Positions 1 to 7,619 of a stretch of DNA of 51,005 nt are shown here, piece after piece. The notes under the pieces are model-generated. The model made no database searches. It saw nothing but the letters and a program-made list of their open reading frames with translations, and was not told the origin of the DNA. The stretch's first letter is position 1. Each line of letters begins with the position of its first letter. The stretch spans positions 66,824 to 117,828 of the forward strand of contig JABDKN010000128.1 in NCBI GenBank assembly GCA_013002205.1, in the 5' to 3' direction. The stretch is from Granulosicoccus sp. Lineage in GTDB: Bacteria; Pseudomonadota; Gammaproteobacteria; Granulosicoccales; Granulosicoccaceae. Both the position numbers and the translations under genes were made by a program.

Positions 1-107
1 AGCAAGGCAAAGAAATCCCCTTCGGGAACCGTCAGATCAATACCTTTCAAGGCACGTACATTACCGACATAGGTTTTTTCCAGACCGGCGATGGACAAGG
101 CATTCAT
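1..107 (-). CDS. ABC transporter ATP-binding protein, N-terminal fragment
   Basis: Only the first 35 codons lie in the window; the gene runs off the left edge. The visible protein starts MNALSIAGLEKTYVGNVRAL and continues into a region ending GDFFAL, just before where the Walker A motif would be. This opening matches ATP-binding subunits of ABC-2 type exporters such as YadG, in which a LxKxY..G..AL.G.D pattern precedes GPNGAGKS. The ATG at 105-107 is the first in frame. The next gene upstream, on the same strand, is the lytic transglycosylase, 162 bp away. The membrane permease partner would be expected beyond the window edge. The family is fairly sure; the exact subfamily is inference. Confidence 0.7.
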   Translation of the reverse strand, partial: MNALSIAGLEKTYVGNVRALKGIDLTVPEGDFFAL

Positions 108-269
108 GGGGTGTCACTGGGAATCGACATAAGCCCTGCAGTTTATCAGCAAAGGCAGTCAACTCACTGGACCACACGGCTGCTGCCGCTGATCTGTTGA
201 AACAGGAATGTGCTCTCTCTTCGATTCAGTACCCCAGGTGCTGCGAGGTGCGCGACCCGGCTCAACACC

Positions 270-1214
270 TCAGCGTGCTGCGAGACTCGTTGCCGCTACA
301 TACCGTCGGTAATGGGCCTTGACTTTCTGCACATAGGCCTGGGTTTCGGCGAAAGGAGGCACACCCTTGTAGCGCCGTACATTACCAGGCCCCGCATTAT
401 AGGCGGCCAATGCCAATTCCAGCGATTCAAACTGTTCCTGCAGAGAGGCAATGTAACGCACACCGGCTCGCAGATTGTCTGCCGGATCCAGGGGATCGTT
501 TACGTTAAGCCATCGGGCTGTCGCGGGCATCAGTTGCATCAATCCCTGCGCACCAACCGGAGACAGCGCGGTGTTGTTGAAACACGACTCTTCCGTGATT
601 ATCGCCTTGATGAGACTGACGCTGACATCATGCTCGACGGCAATATCCAGTATCAGCCGGTCATAACGATCAGCGCGCCGGGCAACAGCCTGGGGCGTCA
701 ATCCCATGCATCGCACGTGGGCTATCGGCTCTCTTGACTCGGACTGCTGGTCGACAGCGCGCCATGTAATCATCTGTCTCCAGCTGGACGGATTGTCCAG
801 GCTGAAACTCAGTTTCTTTTTCCTGGACCGGTCTGAACGAATATCGGGAAACCCGACGCCGTGAAAGTGGCCGGGTAAAGCACTCTCAAGCGCTGCCCTC
901 GCCCTGTCCGGTGAGTACGTGGTGACGCCGAACCAGTGCCGATGACTGACGATGCCGAATACGGGATTGAGAATCGCATCACCACCGAAGCTGCTGGGGC
1001 GACGAACCGGCACTTTGATCTCTGCCGGCTCAGGCATCGTTAGTGGTTTTGCCCTCGTAAGAGCCACCGGAGCGGACTCTTCGATTGCCACAGGGGCCTC
1101 ATCGACCACGGGACCCGGCTTGGAAAATCCCACGACCATGGTGCTGGTCATGCACAGCATGAAGACACGCGCAACGTTCAAGGTGTCGGTTTTCTGTCGT
1201 TGCTGAAAAGACAT
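270..1214 (-). CDS. Lytic transglycosylase, SLT domain (family 1)
   Basis: This 314-residue protein should cleave the MurNAc-GlcNAc bond of peptidoglycan to form 1,6-anhydro products in the periplasm. A hydrophobic stretch at residues 13-30 looks like a signal peptide or anchor. Residues 31-170 are low in recognisable structure and proline-rich at the start. The SLT domain spans roughly 185-300. It contains the catalytic ES motif in TEESCF (Glu209), then GAQGLMQLMPATA and ALAAYNAGPGNVRRY, which are hallmark motifs of Slt/MltC-like goose-lysozyme folds. The ATG at 1212-1214 gives the full signal. The gene stands alone on the minus strand, between an ABC ATPase and a cobalamin adenosyltransferase. 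The precise Mlt subfamily is not certain, because the N-terminal half is unfamiliar. Confidence 0.88.
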   Translation of the reverse strand: MSFQQRQKTDTLNVARVFMLCMTSTMVVGFSKPGPVVDEAPVAIEESAPVALTRAKPLTMPEPAEIKVPVRRPSSFGGDAILNPVFGIVSHRHWFGVTTYSPDRARAALESALPGHFHGVGFPDIRSDRSRKKKLSFSLDNPSSWRQMITWRAVDQQSESREPIAHVRCMGLTPQAVARRADRYDRLILDIAVEHDVSVSLIKAIITEESCFNNTALSPVGAQGLMQLMPATARWLNVNDPLDPADNLRAGVRYIASLQEQFESLELALAAYNAGPGNVRRYKGVPPFAETQAYVQKVKAHYRRYVAATSLAAR

Positions 1215-1247
1215 CGTGACTACTGGCTATCTGGTTCGACGATAGGG

Positions 1248-1304
1248 AAAAGACAGGATCCCCAGGCATATCTGCTGTGAATTCACCTGAACGTCCTGTC
1301 TTTT
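1248..1304 (-). terminator. Stem-loop, possible intrinsic terminator after cobO
   Basis: Positions 1248-1258 (AAAAGACAGGA) and 1294-1304 (TCCTGTCTTTT) form a perfect 11-bp inverted repeat. The 35-nt interval contains a second perfect 10-bp palindrome, GTGAATTCAC, at 1277-1286. Read on the minus strand, the stem ends in a TCTTTTC tract. It lies downstream of the cobalamin adenosyltransferase stop and 34 bp before the transglycosylase start. A terminator is the simplest reading. The long loop and the inner palindrome leave an operator as an alternative. Confidence 0.4.
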
Positions 1305-1486
1305 TCTAGCGGCCGCCATGGGGCAAAATCCAGTCATTTTCACGAGTTTGAACGAAGTCGACGTTAAATTTCGGCTACTACCGGGTTAAAACTGTTGTAC
1401 AGGTGGAACAGGCAAACGGTTGCCAGCATGGACGTACTGCACACAGGGAACAGTGATGCGTAATAGTTCCGAATCTGGCAGCACGG

Positions 1487-2050
1487 TTACACCAGGTCTA
1501 TCGTTGGGCGATCTTTCTGCCACAACACTTCGGTACCGCCATCCTGGCGCGCCAGTACCCGCGCGATCACGAACAGTAAATCCGACAGGCGATTGAGGTA
1601 TTTCATACTAAATGGCGGAATTGTTTCCTCACGCTGCAGACTGACCACGAGTCTCTCGGCGCGCCGGCAGACAGTCCTGGCCAGATGACAGGTCGCAGAC
1701 GCCTGGCTTCCACCAGGAAGAATGAAATCCTTCAAGGCAGGCAATTGCTCGTTGAAATGGTCCAGCGTCTGTTCGAGCCAGTCTATATGCTGCTGCTGAA
1801 TGGCCTGATGGCCCGGAATGCACAACTCTCCTCCCAGATCGAACAGGTGATGCTGCACCTCATGCAATACCTTGCCTATCGCCTCAGGGACGCCGACCGC
1901 CAGGACCATACCGATGACGGAATTCAGCTCATCAGTGGTGCCGTACGCAGCCACGCGTTCACTGTCCTTGACAGTACGATTGCCGTCACCGAGACCTGTC
2001 GTCCCATCGTCGCCGGTACGGGTGTAGATTTTTGACAGTCTGTTGCCCAT
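1487..2050 (-). CDS. Cob(I)alamin adenosyltransferase, PduO type
   Basis: This 187-residue enzyme transfers the adenosyl group of ATP to cob(I)alamin, giving adenosylcobalamin in the cytoplasm. The N terminus has the PduO-family ATP-binding signature IYTRTGDDGTTGLGDG followed by YGTTDELNS. The second conserved block is LPGGSQASATCHLARTVCRR around residues 112-131, and the third is YLNRLSDLLFVIAR near 150. The length is typical of PduO/MMAB enzymes. The ATG at 2048-2050 directly precedes the signature, so the start is secure. No other cobalamin genes are next to it, so this may serve salvage of imported corrinoids. It diverges from hinT across a 228-bp structured region. I found no B12 riboswitch-like box upstream. 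Confidence 0.93.
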   Translation of the reverse strand: MGNRLSKIYTRTGDDGTTGLGDGNRTVKDSERVAAYGTTDELNSVIGMVLAVGVPEAIGKVLHEVQHHLFDLGGELCIPGHQAIQQQHIDWLEQTLDHFNEQLPALKDFILPGGSQASATCHLARTVCRRAERLVVSLQREETIPPFSMKYLNRLSDLLFVIARVLARQDGGTEVLWQKDRPTIDLV

Positions 2051-2085
2051 ACGAATGGTCTGTGATTACTGCAATAGGGGATGTC

Positions 2086-2142
2086 GCCTGGCGCAGACCA
2101 ATGGTGGAGGATCAAGCGTTCCATGAATGGTCCGCGCCAGGC
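2086..2142 (-). promoter_or_regulatory. Long inverted repeat in the cobO leader
   Basis: Arms at 2086-2100 (GCCTGGCGCAGACCA) and 2128-2142 (TGGTCCGCGCCAGGC) are complementary at 14 of 15 positions, with a 27-nt interval. The single mismatch (2095 with 2133) is A.C on the plus strand but G.U on the minus-strand RNA, so the hairpin is intact in a cobO transcript. It ends 35 nt before the cobO start codon. No U-tract follows, so it is not an ordinary terminator. Its function is unknown. Confidence 0.55.
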
Positions 2143-2167
2143 ACCGGCCAGGTTCGAAGCTGCACAG

Positions 2168-2173
2168 TATAAT
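2168..2173 (+). promoter_or_regulatory. Consensus -10 box TATAAT upstream of hinT
   Basis: A perfect TATAAT lies 106 bp before the hinT start codon. No good -35 hexamer is seen at 16-18 bp spacing, so the assignment rests on the -10 alone. Transcription from it would begin near 2180, inside the left arm of the palindromic element at 2177-2253, placing that hairpin at the 5' end of the hinT mRNA. Confidence 0.35.
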
Positions 2174-2176
2174 GCT

Positions 2177-2253
2177 TTAATCCGGACTATTCATGAAATC
2201 GCCAAATCCTTCCAGTGAACGGATTCGGCGATTTCATGAATAGTCCGGATTAA
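2177..2253 (-). repeat. Palindromic repeat element, short copy (77 bp)
   Basis: Arms 2177-2209 and 2221-2253 are inverted repeats of 33 bp with one mismatch, separated by an 11-nt loop. The core of each arm is CCGGACTATTCATGAAA. Read on the minus strand, this copy matches the 197-bp copy at 26800-26996, except that 121 bp between two GGAAGG repeats is missing and one T is present. The outer ends read TTAA on both sides. It encodes no protein and sits in the hinT leader. It could be a non-autonomous mobile element or a structured RNA element; the family is not one I can name. Confidence 0.85.
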
Positions 2254-2278
2254 GCCATCTACGCACGAGAACTCCAGC

Positions 2279-2635
2279 ATGAATGAAGAAACTATTTTCA
2301 GCAAAATCATCCGCAAGGAGCTGCCTTCGGACATGCTCTATCAGGATGAGCTGGTCACCGCCTTTCGTGATATCAATCCGCAACGCGCAACGCACGTACT
2401 GATAGTGCCGAACCGCCACATACCGTCGGTGGACGACGTCTGCGACGAGGACGAAGCTGCCCTGGGCCGTATGTTCACGGTTGCCAGGCGGATAGCTCGC
2501 GACGAAAGCATCAACGAAACGGGATACCGCTTGATCGTCAACTGCGGTGAACATGGTCGTCAGGAGGTTCCACATATCCACATGCATCTGGTAGGTGGTG
2601 AGGATGTCGGTCCCATGCTCGCTCGCCGGGCCTGA
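2279..2635 (+). CDS. hinT: HIT-family nucleotide phosphoramidase (HinT-like)
   Basis: The 118-residue protein is a purine nucleoside phosphoramidase of the HIT superfamily, acting in the cytoplasm on AMP-lysine-like phosphoramidates. The defining histidine triad is HIHMHLV, with H99, H101 and H103; H101 is the expected nucleophile. Upstream motifs [18 protein letters not shown] and [12 protein letters not shown] are typical of the Hint branch. The length matches E. coli HinT (119 residues). The ATG at 2279 is followed at once by the conserved opening, and the ribosome binding site is weak (CGAGAA). The palindromic repeat ends 25 bp upstream. The next gene downstream is an unrelated lipoprotein with a 290-bp gap. 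Confidence 0.95.
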   Translation: MNEETIFSKIIRKELPSDMLYQDELVTAFRDINPQRATHVLIVPNRHIPSVDDVCDEDEAALGRMFTVARRIARDESINETGYRLIVNCGEHGRQEVPHIHMHLVGGEDVGPMLARRA

Positions 2636-2925
2636 CACAGCCGAGCATCCCGCGGGCTGCACGGGCACCCGAATCAGCACCGGTATTCTGCGCCAGGCCA
2701 GCAGCGCCGCCCTGACACTGGAATGCCCTCTGCTCGACCAGCACGTGTCCCGGAGCGCATGTCCCGGACCACATCTTGCATCGCGATGCTGGCGCGGACG
2801 GGATTGTCAACGCTTCGGACAACTTCTACAGACGGCTCAAACCGAATACCTGTTTTCAGCCGAAGTTCCTTCAATCCCGTTCGCCACTGACTTCCGATGC
2901 AGGCTTCGTGGACCGCTTCCATTCA

Positions 2926-4689
2926 ATGCTCAACGTTCAACAACCCGGGCACGATCCTGCACCTGCGCATTTGCTTCTGCTACTCGCGGCGCTGCTGCTC
3001 AGTGCCTGTGCCAGAGCCCCCGCCAGTTCCGGCCGGGTTGCTGAGGCGGATGCCGCCGGGCATAACGCGGTGTCTGCAGAGACCGTCGAACAACAGGCAG
3101 AACGCCTCCCAGCTTTGTCCGACGCTCTGCCCGACGGGCCGTCGGGCAACCTGGCAGACGATACGCTGTATCCACCAGCACAGGTAAGGCTGTCGATAAT
3201 GGGCGAGCCGGGAACACTGCTGCTTGAATGGACACCCATCGATTCACAGAAGTCCGTCCGGGTTTTCCACTACGATTCGCTGACTGGCGAAGAGACGCTG
3301 GTGTACGAAAGCACTGACCACGAGGCCTCCAGGTTTCGTGTGCACAGCAGAACGCACCTCACAGCCTGGCACCACGAGCGGCTACGTGTCGAATTGTGTT
3401 CGTTTGACGATTGCGTGAGTTCGCCACGCATGACATTGCAGGGGCTGGCGAACCAGACGATCACGCAGCTTCGGCCTGCTGTTTACATCACCGGTGAGCG
3501 CTTCGCAGAGCACGTCACGATAACCCGGAATGCCACGTTGTCGGTGTCGACATTGCCGGTGGAAGGTGCGCTGGATTTGCACTTGCGCGTGGACAACGAC
3601 TGGATCTACCTGCAGCGGCTCACTCTTACCGGTCTGTCCGCATCACCTGCCAGATCGATGATGAGCGCCACTGACGCTGATGGAGACACCATCGCCGTGC
3701 TTATCAGGGAGAGGAGACGTTCGCAGGAAAGGCAGATACGGATACTGCAACGACTAGGGGAAACGTGGATCGAGACTGCCAGATGGCCGGTCGCACCGAG
3801 GCCTGCGGCACCTGCCGCGAAATCGGCTGCCTTGCCCGAAGCTCTCGACCCCAGGCGCCCGGGGATTGACAAGCTGACGCTATCGCATGACGGCAGTCGT
3901 CTGCTTTTGCATGCCGGAGAAATCCTGGTCAGTTACCACGACACCGGCAATGGCTGGTCTGCAGGGGCGGGATTCGAGAATTCCACAGAGACCCTCGCAC
4001 CTGCATCACTGGAAGTCCTGTCAGGAGAATCCACTGCAGTTGCCAGCGCAGGTAATTCATCACTATCCCGAGTCTTTACACTACATGAAGAGTCCGGGCA
4101 GATTTTTCTGAGTGCGTGGATGCAGACTGACCCTGCGAGCGACTGGAATCGGATCAATCGATTTCCGCTAGAGGGGTTCGATGCACTGGCAGACCTGGAC
4201 ATCACCAGCGACGCCGGAGGCGATGCCCTGCTTGTTGCAGGCTGGGAGCCCAGTTCACTGAGCTGGCGAACCCCGGTGTTATGGCACTACCGCGTGCACG
4301 AGGCTGCCGAGAACGGTACAGACAACAGCACCCGCAACGTCAGTGTGCTGAATTCACTGCGCGCAGCACCCACACTGCGGATGGATGCGCGGCTGATCCT
4401 GCGTGCGGATGATACCCTGGGTACCGTGGTTCTTGGCTGGCAGGCTGAGGGTGACGCATCGTCAGGGGTGCTTCCGGACGCAGCCATTGGCACCTTTTCC
4501 TACCACGATGCGAGGCGAGCCTGGCGATCTGCCCTGGAGCTCCCGGAAGACTTGCCTGTACTTGCCAAACAGGCATTTGCCGGCGACATCGCGCTGTCTG
4601 GCGACGCCAGTACCCTGATGATGGGAATCCCAGCCGGCCAGGGAGCTTCAATCGACAACAGAGTCGGCGAACTGCTGGTACTGCGGTAG
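2926..4689 (+). CDS. Hypothetical lipoprotein, predicted beta-rich
   Basis: I do not recognise this gene. The ATG at 2926 gives a 587-residue protein with a leucine-rich signal and a lipobox LLSAC around residue 27, so it should be a lipid-anchored envelope protein. An earlier TTG at 2776 is in frame but would bury the signal peptide. Residues of about 85-170 read like a fibronectin-type beta-sandwich (LLLEWTPIDSQ followed by short beta strands). The rest has recurring strand motifs such as LTLSHDGSRLLLHAG and IALSGDASTLMMG, which resemble beta-propeller blades. Neither assignment has a diagnostic motif. No clear ribosome binding site is visible. It stands between hinT and an esterase gene with no obvious partner. 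Confidence 0.75.
   Translation: MLNVQQPGHDPAPAHLLLLLAALLLSACARAPASSGRVAEADAAGHNAVSAETVEQQAERLPALSDALPDGPSGNLADDTLYPPAQVRLSIMGEPGTLLLEWTPIDSQKSVRVFHYDSLTGEETLVYESTDHEASRFRVHSRTHLTAWHHERLRVELCSFDDCVSSPRMTLQGLANQTITQLRPAVYITGERFAEHVTITRNATLSVSTLPVEGALDLHLRVDNDWIYLQRLTLTGLSASPARSMMSATDADGDTIAVLIRERRRSQERQIRILQRLGETWIETARWPVAPRPAAPAAKSAALPEALDPRRPGIDKLTLSHDGSRLLLHAGEILVSYHDTGNGWSAGAGFENSTETLAPASLEVLSGESTAVASAGNSSLSRVFTLHEESGQIFLSAWMQTDPASDWNRINRFPLEGFDALADLDITSDAGGDALLVAGWEPSSLSWRTPVLWHYRVHEAAENGTDNSTRNVSVLNSLRAAPTLRMDARLILRADDTLGTVVLGWQAEGDASSGVLPDAAIGTFSYHDARRAWRSALELPEDLPVLAKQAFAGDIALSGDASTLMMGIPAGQGASIDNRVGELLVLR
3128..3148. repeat. Near-perfect 21-bp palindrome inside the lipoprotein gene
   Basis: TGCCCGACGG at 3128-3137 and CCGTCGGGCA at 3139-3148 are perfect 10-bp arms around a single central G. 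It encodes a proline/glycine-rich linker of the lipoprotein. It could be a chance GC-rich hairpin or a protein-binding site; no copy was noticed elsewhere in the window. Confidence 0.6.
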
Positions 4690-4748
4690 GCATGCCACTG
4701 TCGGTTACACTGCCGCCCGACCGGACTCGTTAAACATGGCCAGTACTC

Positions 4749-5702
4749 ATGACACTACCAGACTCTCTCGCAGCCAGACTAGACCCGGTGTATGCCAACT
4801 GGTTGCTGGCCAGTAACCCTCCCGTACCGGCAGGTTTTCAACCGACACTCGAACAGATGCGCGCAGGCTTTGCCCGCCAGGCAAGTATCTCCAATGATGC
4901 CGTCGATAACGCACCGGCAAGGGAAGATCGAACGGTCACCGGGCGTGATGGCCATGCCATTCCCATACGCCTCTACCGCCACGAAACCTGCGAGGATTCA
5001 CCGGCAACCTGCGTATTCGTGCATGGTGGTGGCTGGGTTCTCGGTAATCTCGATACGCACGATGGAATCTGTGTCGATCTTGCGTTGCGTACCGGACTCA
5101 ATGTCGTATCCGTGGACTATCGTCTGTCACCTGAACATCCCTTTCCTGCGGCTCTGCATGACACGCTTGATGTTCTCACCAGCCTGGCAGACGCATCGAT
5201 GGCACTCGGTTTGGACATGACCGGCTACAGACTGGCGGCAGACAGCGCCGGTGCCAGTCTTGCAGTATCAGCCTGCCTGTGCCTGCGGGACCAGGTCGCA
5301 TTGCCGGCAAGGCTGGCGTTGATCTATCCGGCATTGGGAGCCGACATGGAACGACCCTCGTTTGCCGAAAACCGCGACGTCCCTGGCCTGAGTCCGGAGC
5401 TGATGCGTTTTTTTTTCGTCAGCTATGTCGGCGGTGAGACCCTGCCTGATCCGCTGGCAGCACCACTGACGGTAGCAGCCCTGGACGGACTCCCGGCAAC
5501 GTTCATCGGTGCGGCAGAACTGGACCCGCTGCGCGACGACGCCACAGATTTTGCCGCACGCCTCGACTCGTCAGGCACTCCGGTGCAATTACACACTGCA
5601 GGCGGACTGGGCCACGGTTATCTGTGGGTGAGACGGCAGTCGCCCGCAGCGCGGGATGCTTTTACTGCAGTGGTTGATTTTCTGTTGCCGGATACGCACT
5701 GA
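4749..5702 (+). CDS. Alpha/beta hydrolase, hormone-sensitive-lipase type esterase
   Basis: This 317-residue protein belongs to the alpha/beta hydrolase-3 (HSL/bacterial esterase) family, which hydrolyses short-chain carboxylic esters. The oxyanion-hole motif HGGGW is at residues 92-96. It is followed by SVDYRLSPEHPFPAAL, which is characteristic of the family. The nucleophile is Ser166 in ADSAG, where the first glycine of the usual GDSAG is replaced by alanine. The acid is probably the aspartate of AELDPLRDDA, and the histidine that of GLGHGYL. No signal peptide is seen, so it is likely cytoplasmic. The 3' end overlaps the convergent regulator gene by 41 bp. The natural substrate is unknown. 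Confidence 0.92.
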   Translation: MTLPDSLAARLDPVYANWLLASNPPVPAGFQPTLEQMRAGFARQASISNDAVDNAPAREDRTVTGRDGHAIPIRLYRHETCEDSPATCVFVHGGGWVLGNLDTHDGICVDLALRTGLNVVSVDYRLSPEHPFPAALHDTLDVLTSLADASMALGLDMTGYRLAADSAGASLAVSACLCLRDQVALPARLALIYPALGADMERPSFAENRDVPGLSPELMRFFFVSYVGGETLPDPLAAPLTVAALDGLPATFIGAAELDPLRDDATDFAARLDSSGTPVQLHTAGGLGHGYLWVRRQSPAARDAFTAVVDFLLPDTH

Positions 5703-7386
5703 GCATGCGCCTCAGATCCATCAGCAGGACCTGGTCCGGTCCGCGGGAATTGACCAGATCGACACCCTTGAATGCGTGCTGAAGCAAGGTCTCCTTTGCA
5801 TGTTCCCGGTTTTCAACGAGACTCAGCAGGCTACCGGTACAGGTAATGGTCATTCCCTCGATGTCATGCTTCAGCTCGATGCAAAGCTGCATTATCTTGC
5901 GCACCAGCAGGTAGACCTGGGCTTCCTGACGATGTCTCAGCAGGAAACCGAAACGGTTGCCAGTCAGCCGGGCCACGTGTCCGGGTCGTCTGTAGATACC
6001 TTCCAGCACCGGGATGACTACCGCCAACAGGGCGGAAGTTTCGTCAACCGGATGGGAGCGACCGTCTGCATCCCGGGCAGACACATCCAGAATCAGCAGG
6101 CTGGTTCGCTCCTGCCGGCTGTCGGTATCTGCAAGATAGTGTTGCATCTGCTCTATGAATCGTTCAGCGGCGGGCAAGAGTGATAACTGCTCGATCACTC
6201 GCTGAGCGCTCGCAGCGTGCCTGTCGATGGCGTCCGTGGCCGCAGCGGATGAGGTACTCACTGCGATGCGTGAGCGCGCAAACCGAATCAGGGATCGTCC
6301 GGACTGCTCGATACGGGTATGCTCATAGTCGATACTCACCGGTTCACCGTCCGGCCGACGCCATATCGCCGAATGCTGTGTTCGGCCAGCAGCCCCGGGA
6401 CCTTCGATTTCCAGCAGAGTCTCGCTCTGCTGACCTACCAGTGAATCCCTGCTGCTCAATTGCAATTCCAGCAGTCCGGCGTCGTTGATGTAGCTGATGC
6501 GGTGATCAGGCTCGACGACGAGCACTGCGCCGGCTACCGTTTCGATGATTTCTTCAAGTAGGACTCGCTCGCCCTGCAGGTCTCGGCGTTGCCTGACAAA
6601 GCGACTGATGGCATCGATCCGACTTAACAGCAGTTCACTTGATTCGTTCTTGAACATGCACTCCACAGCACCGGCACGCAGACTTCGCTTGATGATGTGA
6701 TCGCTGTAGGTTCCAGTCAGCACCGTGCACACGATGTCGCCGACAGCCGGGTCAGTCAACAACTCGCGGCACAACAGGTCACCTGTGGTCTCTGTCAGGT
6801 AAAAATCCAGCACGGCAATATCCACCACCGATGAGGTAGCCTGCTTGAGAGCTTCTTCCTGGGTGGCAGCGAGGCTGACCCGATACCCTTGCATCTGGAA
6901 CAGGTCACGCAGTGAATAGCGGATGGTTGCGGAGTCATCCACGACCAGCAAATGGATGTCACTGTTGTCGAACTTGGCATTGAACGTATCGCCGTCGTCC
7001 GTGACGACCTCGATGAGGCGTTGCAACAGGGCGTCCAGTCCCTGGTATTCTTTCCAGGCAAGCACTGCGGTATTGTCTCGACCGGCGACCCAGGCTCGTG
7101 TCTCCGCTCGCATATCCGTGGACATGACCACGACGGGCAGATCCTTGTACGCTGATTGTTCGAGCAGGCTCGCAAGTGCCGTTGCCTCGGCCTGGGGTGT
7201 GGTGGGCCAGCCAAACAGCAAACCACCGTATTCCCTGCCGAATTGTTGGTACTGCTTGTCCAGTGACTCAGCCGCCGAGGTATAGCTCTCGGTTACGTCC
7301 ACGGTAAATCCCAGCGACTGTGCGTGCTTTTCAAGTACGTAACGCATGGTGGCAGAAGGCTCCACCAGCAGAAGTCGAGTGGTCAT
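5662..7386 (-). CDS. Two-receiver response regulator with PAS and degenerate GGDEF domain
   Basis: This 574-residue cytoplasmic protein has four parts. Residues 1-130 form a receiver-like domain that starts LLLVEPSATMRYVLEKHAQSL. It lacks the phosphate-accepting aspartate: the expected position reads LLFGWP. Residues 143-265 form an intact receiver with acidic pair D150/D151, phosphoacceptor D194 (AVLDFYL), T224 and K246. Residues of about 277-375 look like a PAS domain (LVVEPDHRISYINDAG). The C-terminal 170 residues resemble a GGDEF domain, but the signature is LTGNRFGF, so diguanylate cyclase activity is unlikely. It could bind c-di-GMP or another partner, or have no catalysis. No cognate kinase is nearby. 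A 233-bp gap upstream probably holds its promoter. Confidence 0.82.
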   Translation of the reverse strand: MTTRLLLVEPSATMRYVLEKHAQSLGFTVDVTESYTSAAESLDKQYQQFGREYGGLLFGWPTTPQAEATALASLLEQSAYKDLPVVVMSTDMRAETRAWVAGRDNTAVLAWKEYQGLDALLQRLIEVVTDDGDTFNAKFDNSDIHLLVVDDSATIRYSLRDLFQMQGYRVSLAATQEEALKQATSSVVDIAVLDFYLTETTGDLLCRELLTDPAVGDIVCTVLTGTYSDHIIKRSLRAGAVECMFKNESSELLLSRIDAISRFVRQRRDLQGERVLLEEIIETVAGAVLVVEPDHRISYINDAGLLELQLSSRDSLVGQQSETLLEIEGPGAAGRTQHSAIWRRPDGEPVSIDYEHTRIEQSGRSLIRFARSRIAVSTSSAAATDAIDRHAASAQRVIEQLSLLPAAERFIEQMQHYLADTDSRQERTSLLILDVSARDADGRSHPVDETSALLAVVIPVLEGIYRRPGHVARLTGNRFGFLLRHRQEAQVYLLVRKIMQLCIELKHDIEGMTITCTGSLLSLVENREHAKETLLQHAFKGVDLVNSRGPDQVLLMDLRRMLSAYPATENQPLQ

Positions 7387-7619
7387 GACGACGATTGCAC
7401 GATCAGAGGTCGGATACAGTAATCTGGGAGCAATGACACAACGCTCTGTTCAGGGATGGCAGCTTGATTGCAAGATATGCACTAGGTTACCGGTGTTCTT
7501 CACCGAATAACGGCTTTTGGTTGTGATTCAACGCACAGTTTAGTCCGATGATGTCGCACGATCGCCCCACCATCCGCAGATTATACTGTCTGCCGGCATA
7601 ACGCCTACCACCACTCTAC

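Noticed and set aside
2051-2278. Cobalamin riboswitch upstream of cobO
   Set aside because: I looked for a B12-box-like sequence and the surrounding fold and found neither. The structures present are two simple palindromes.
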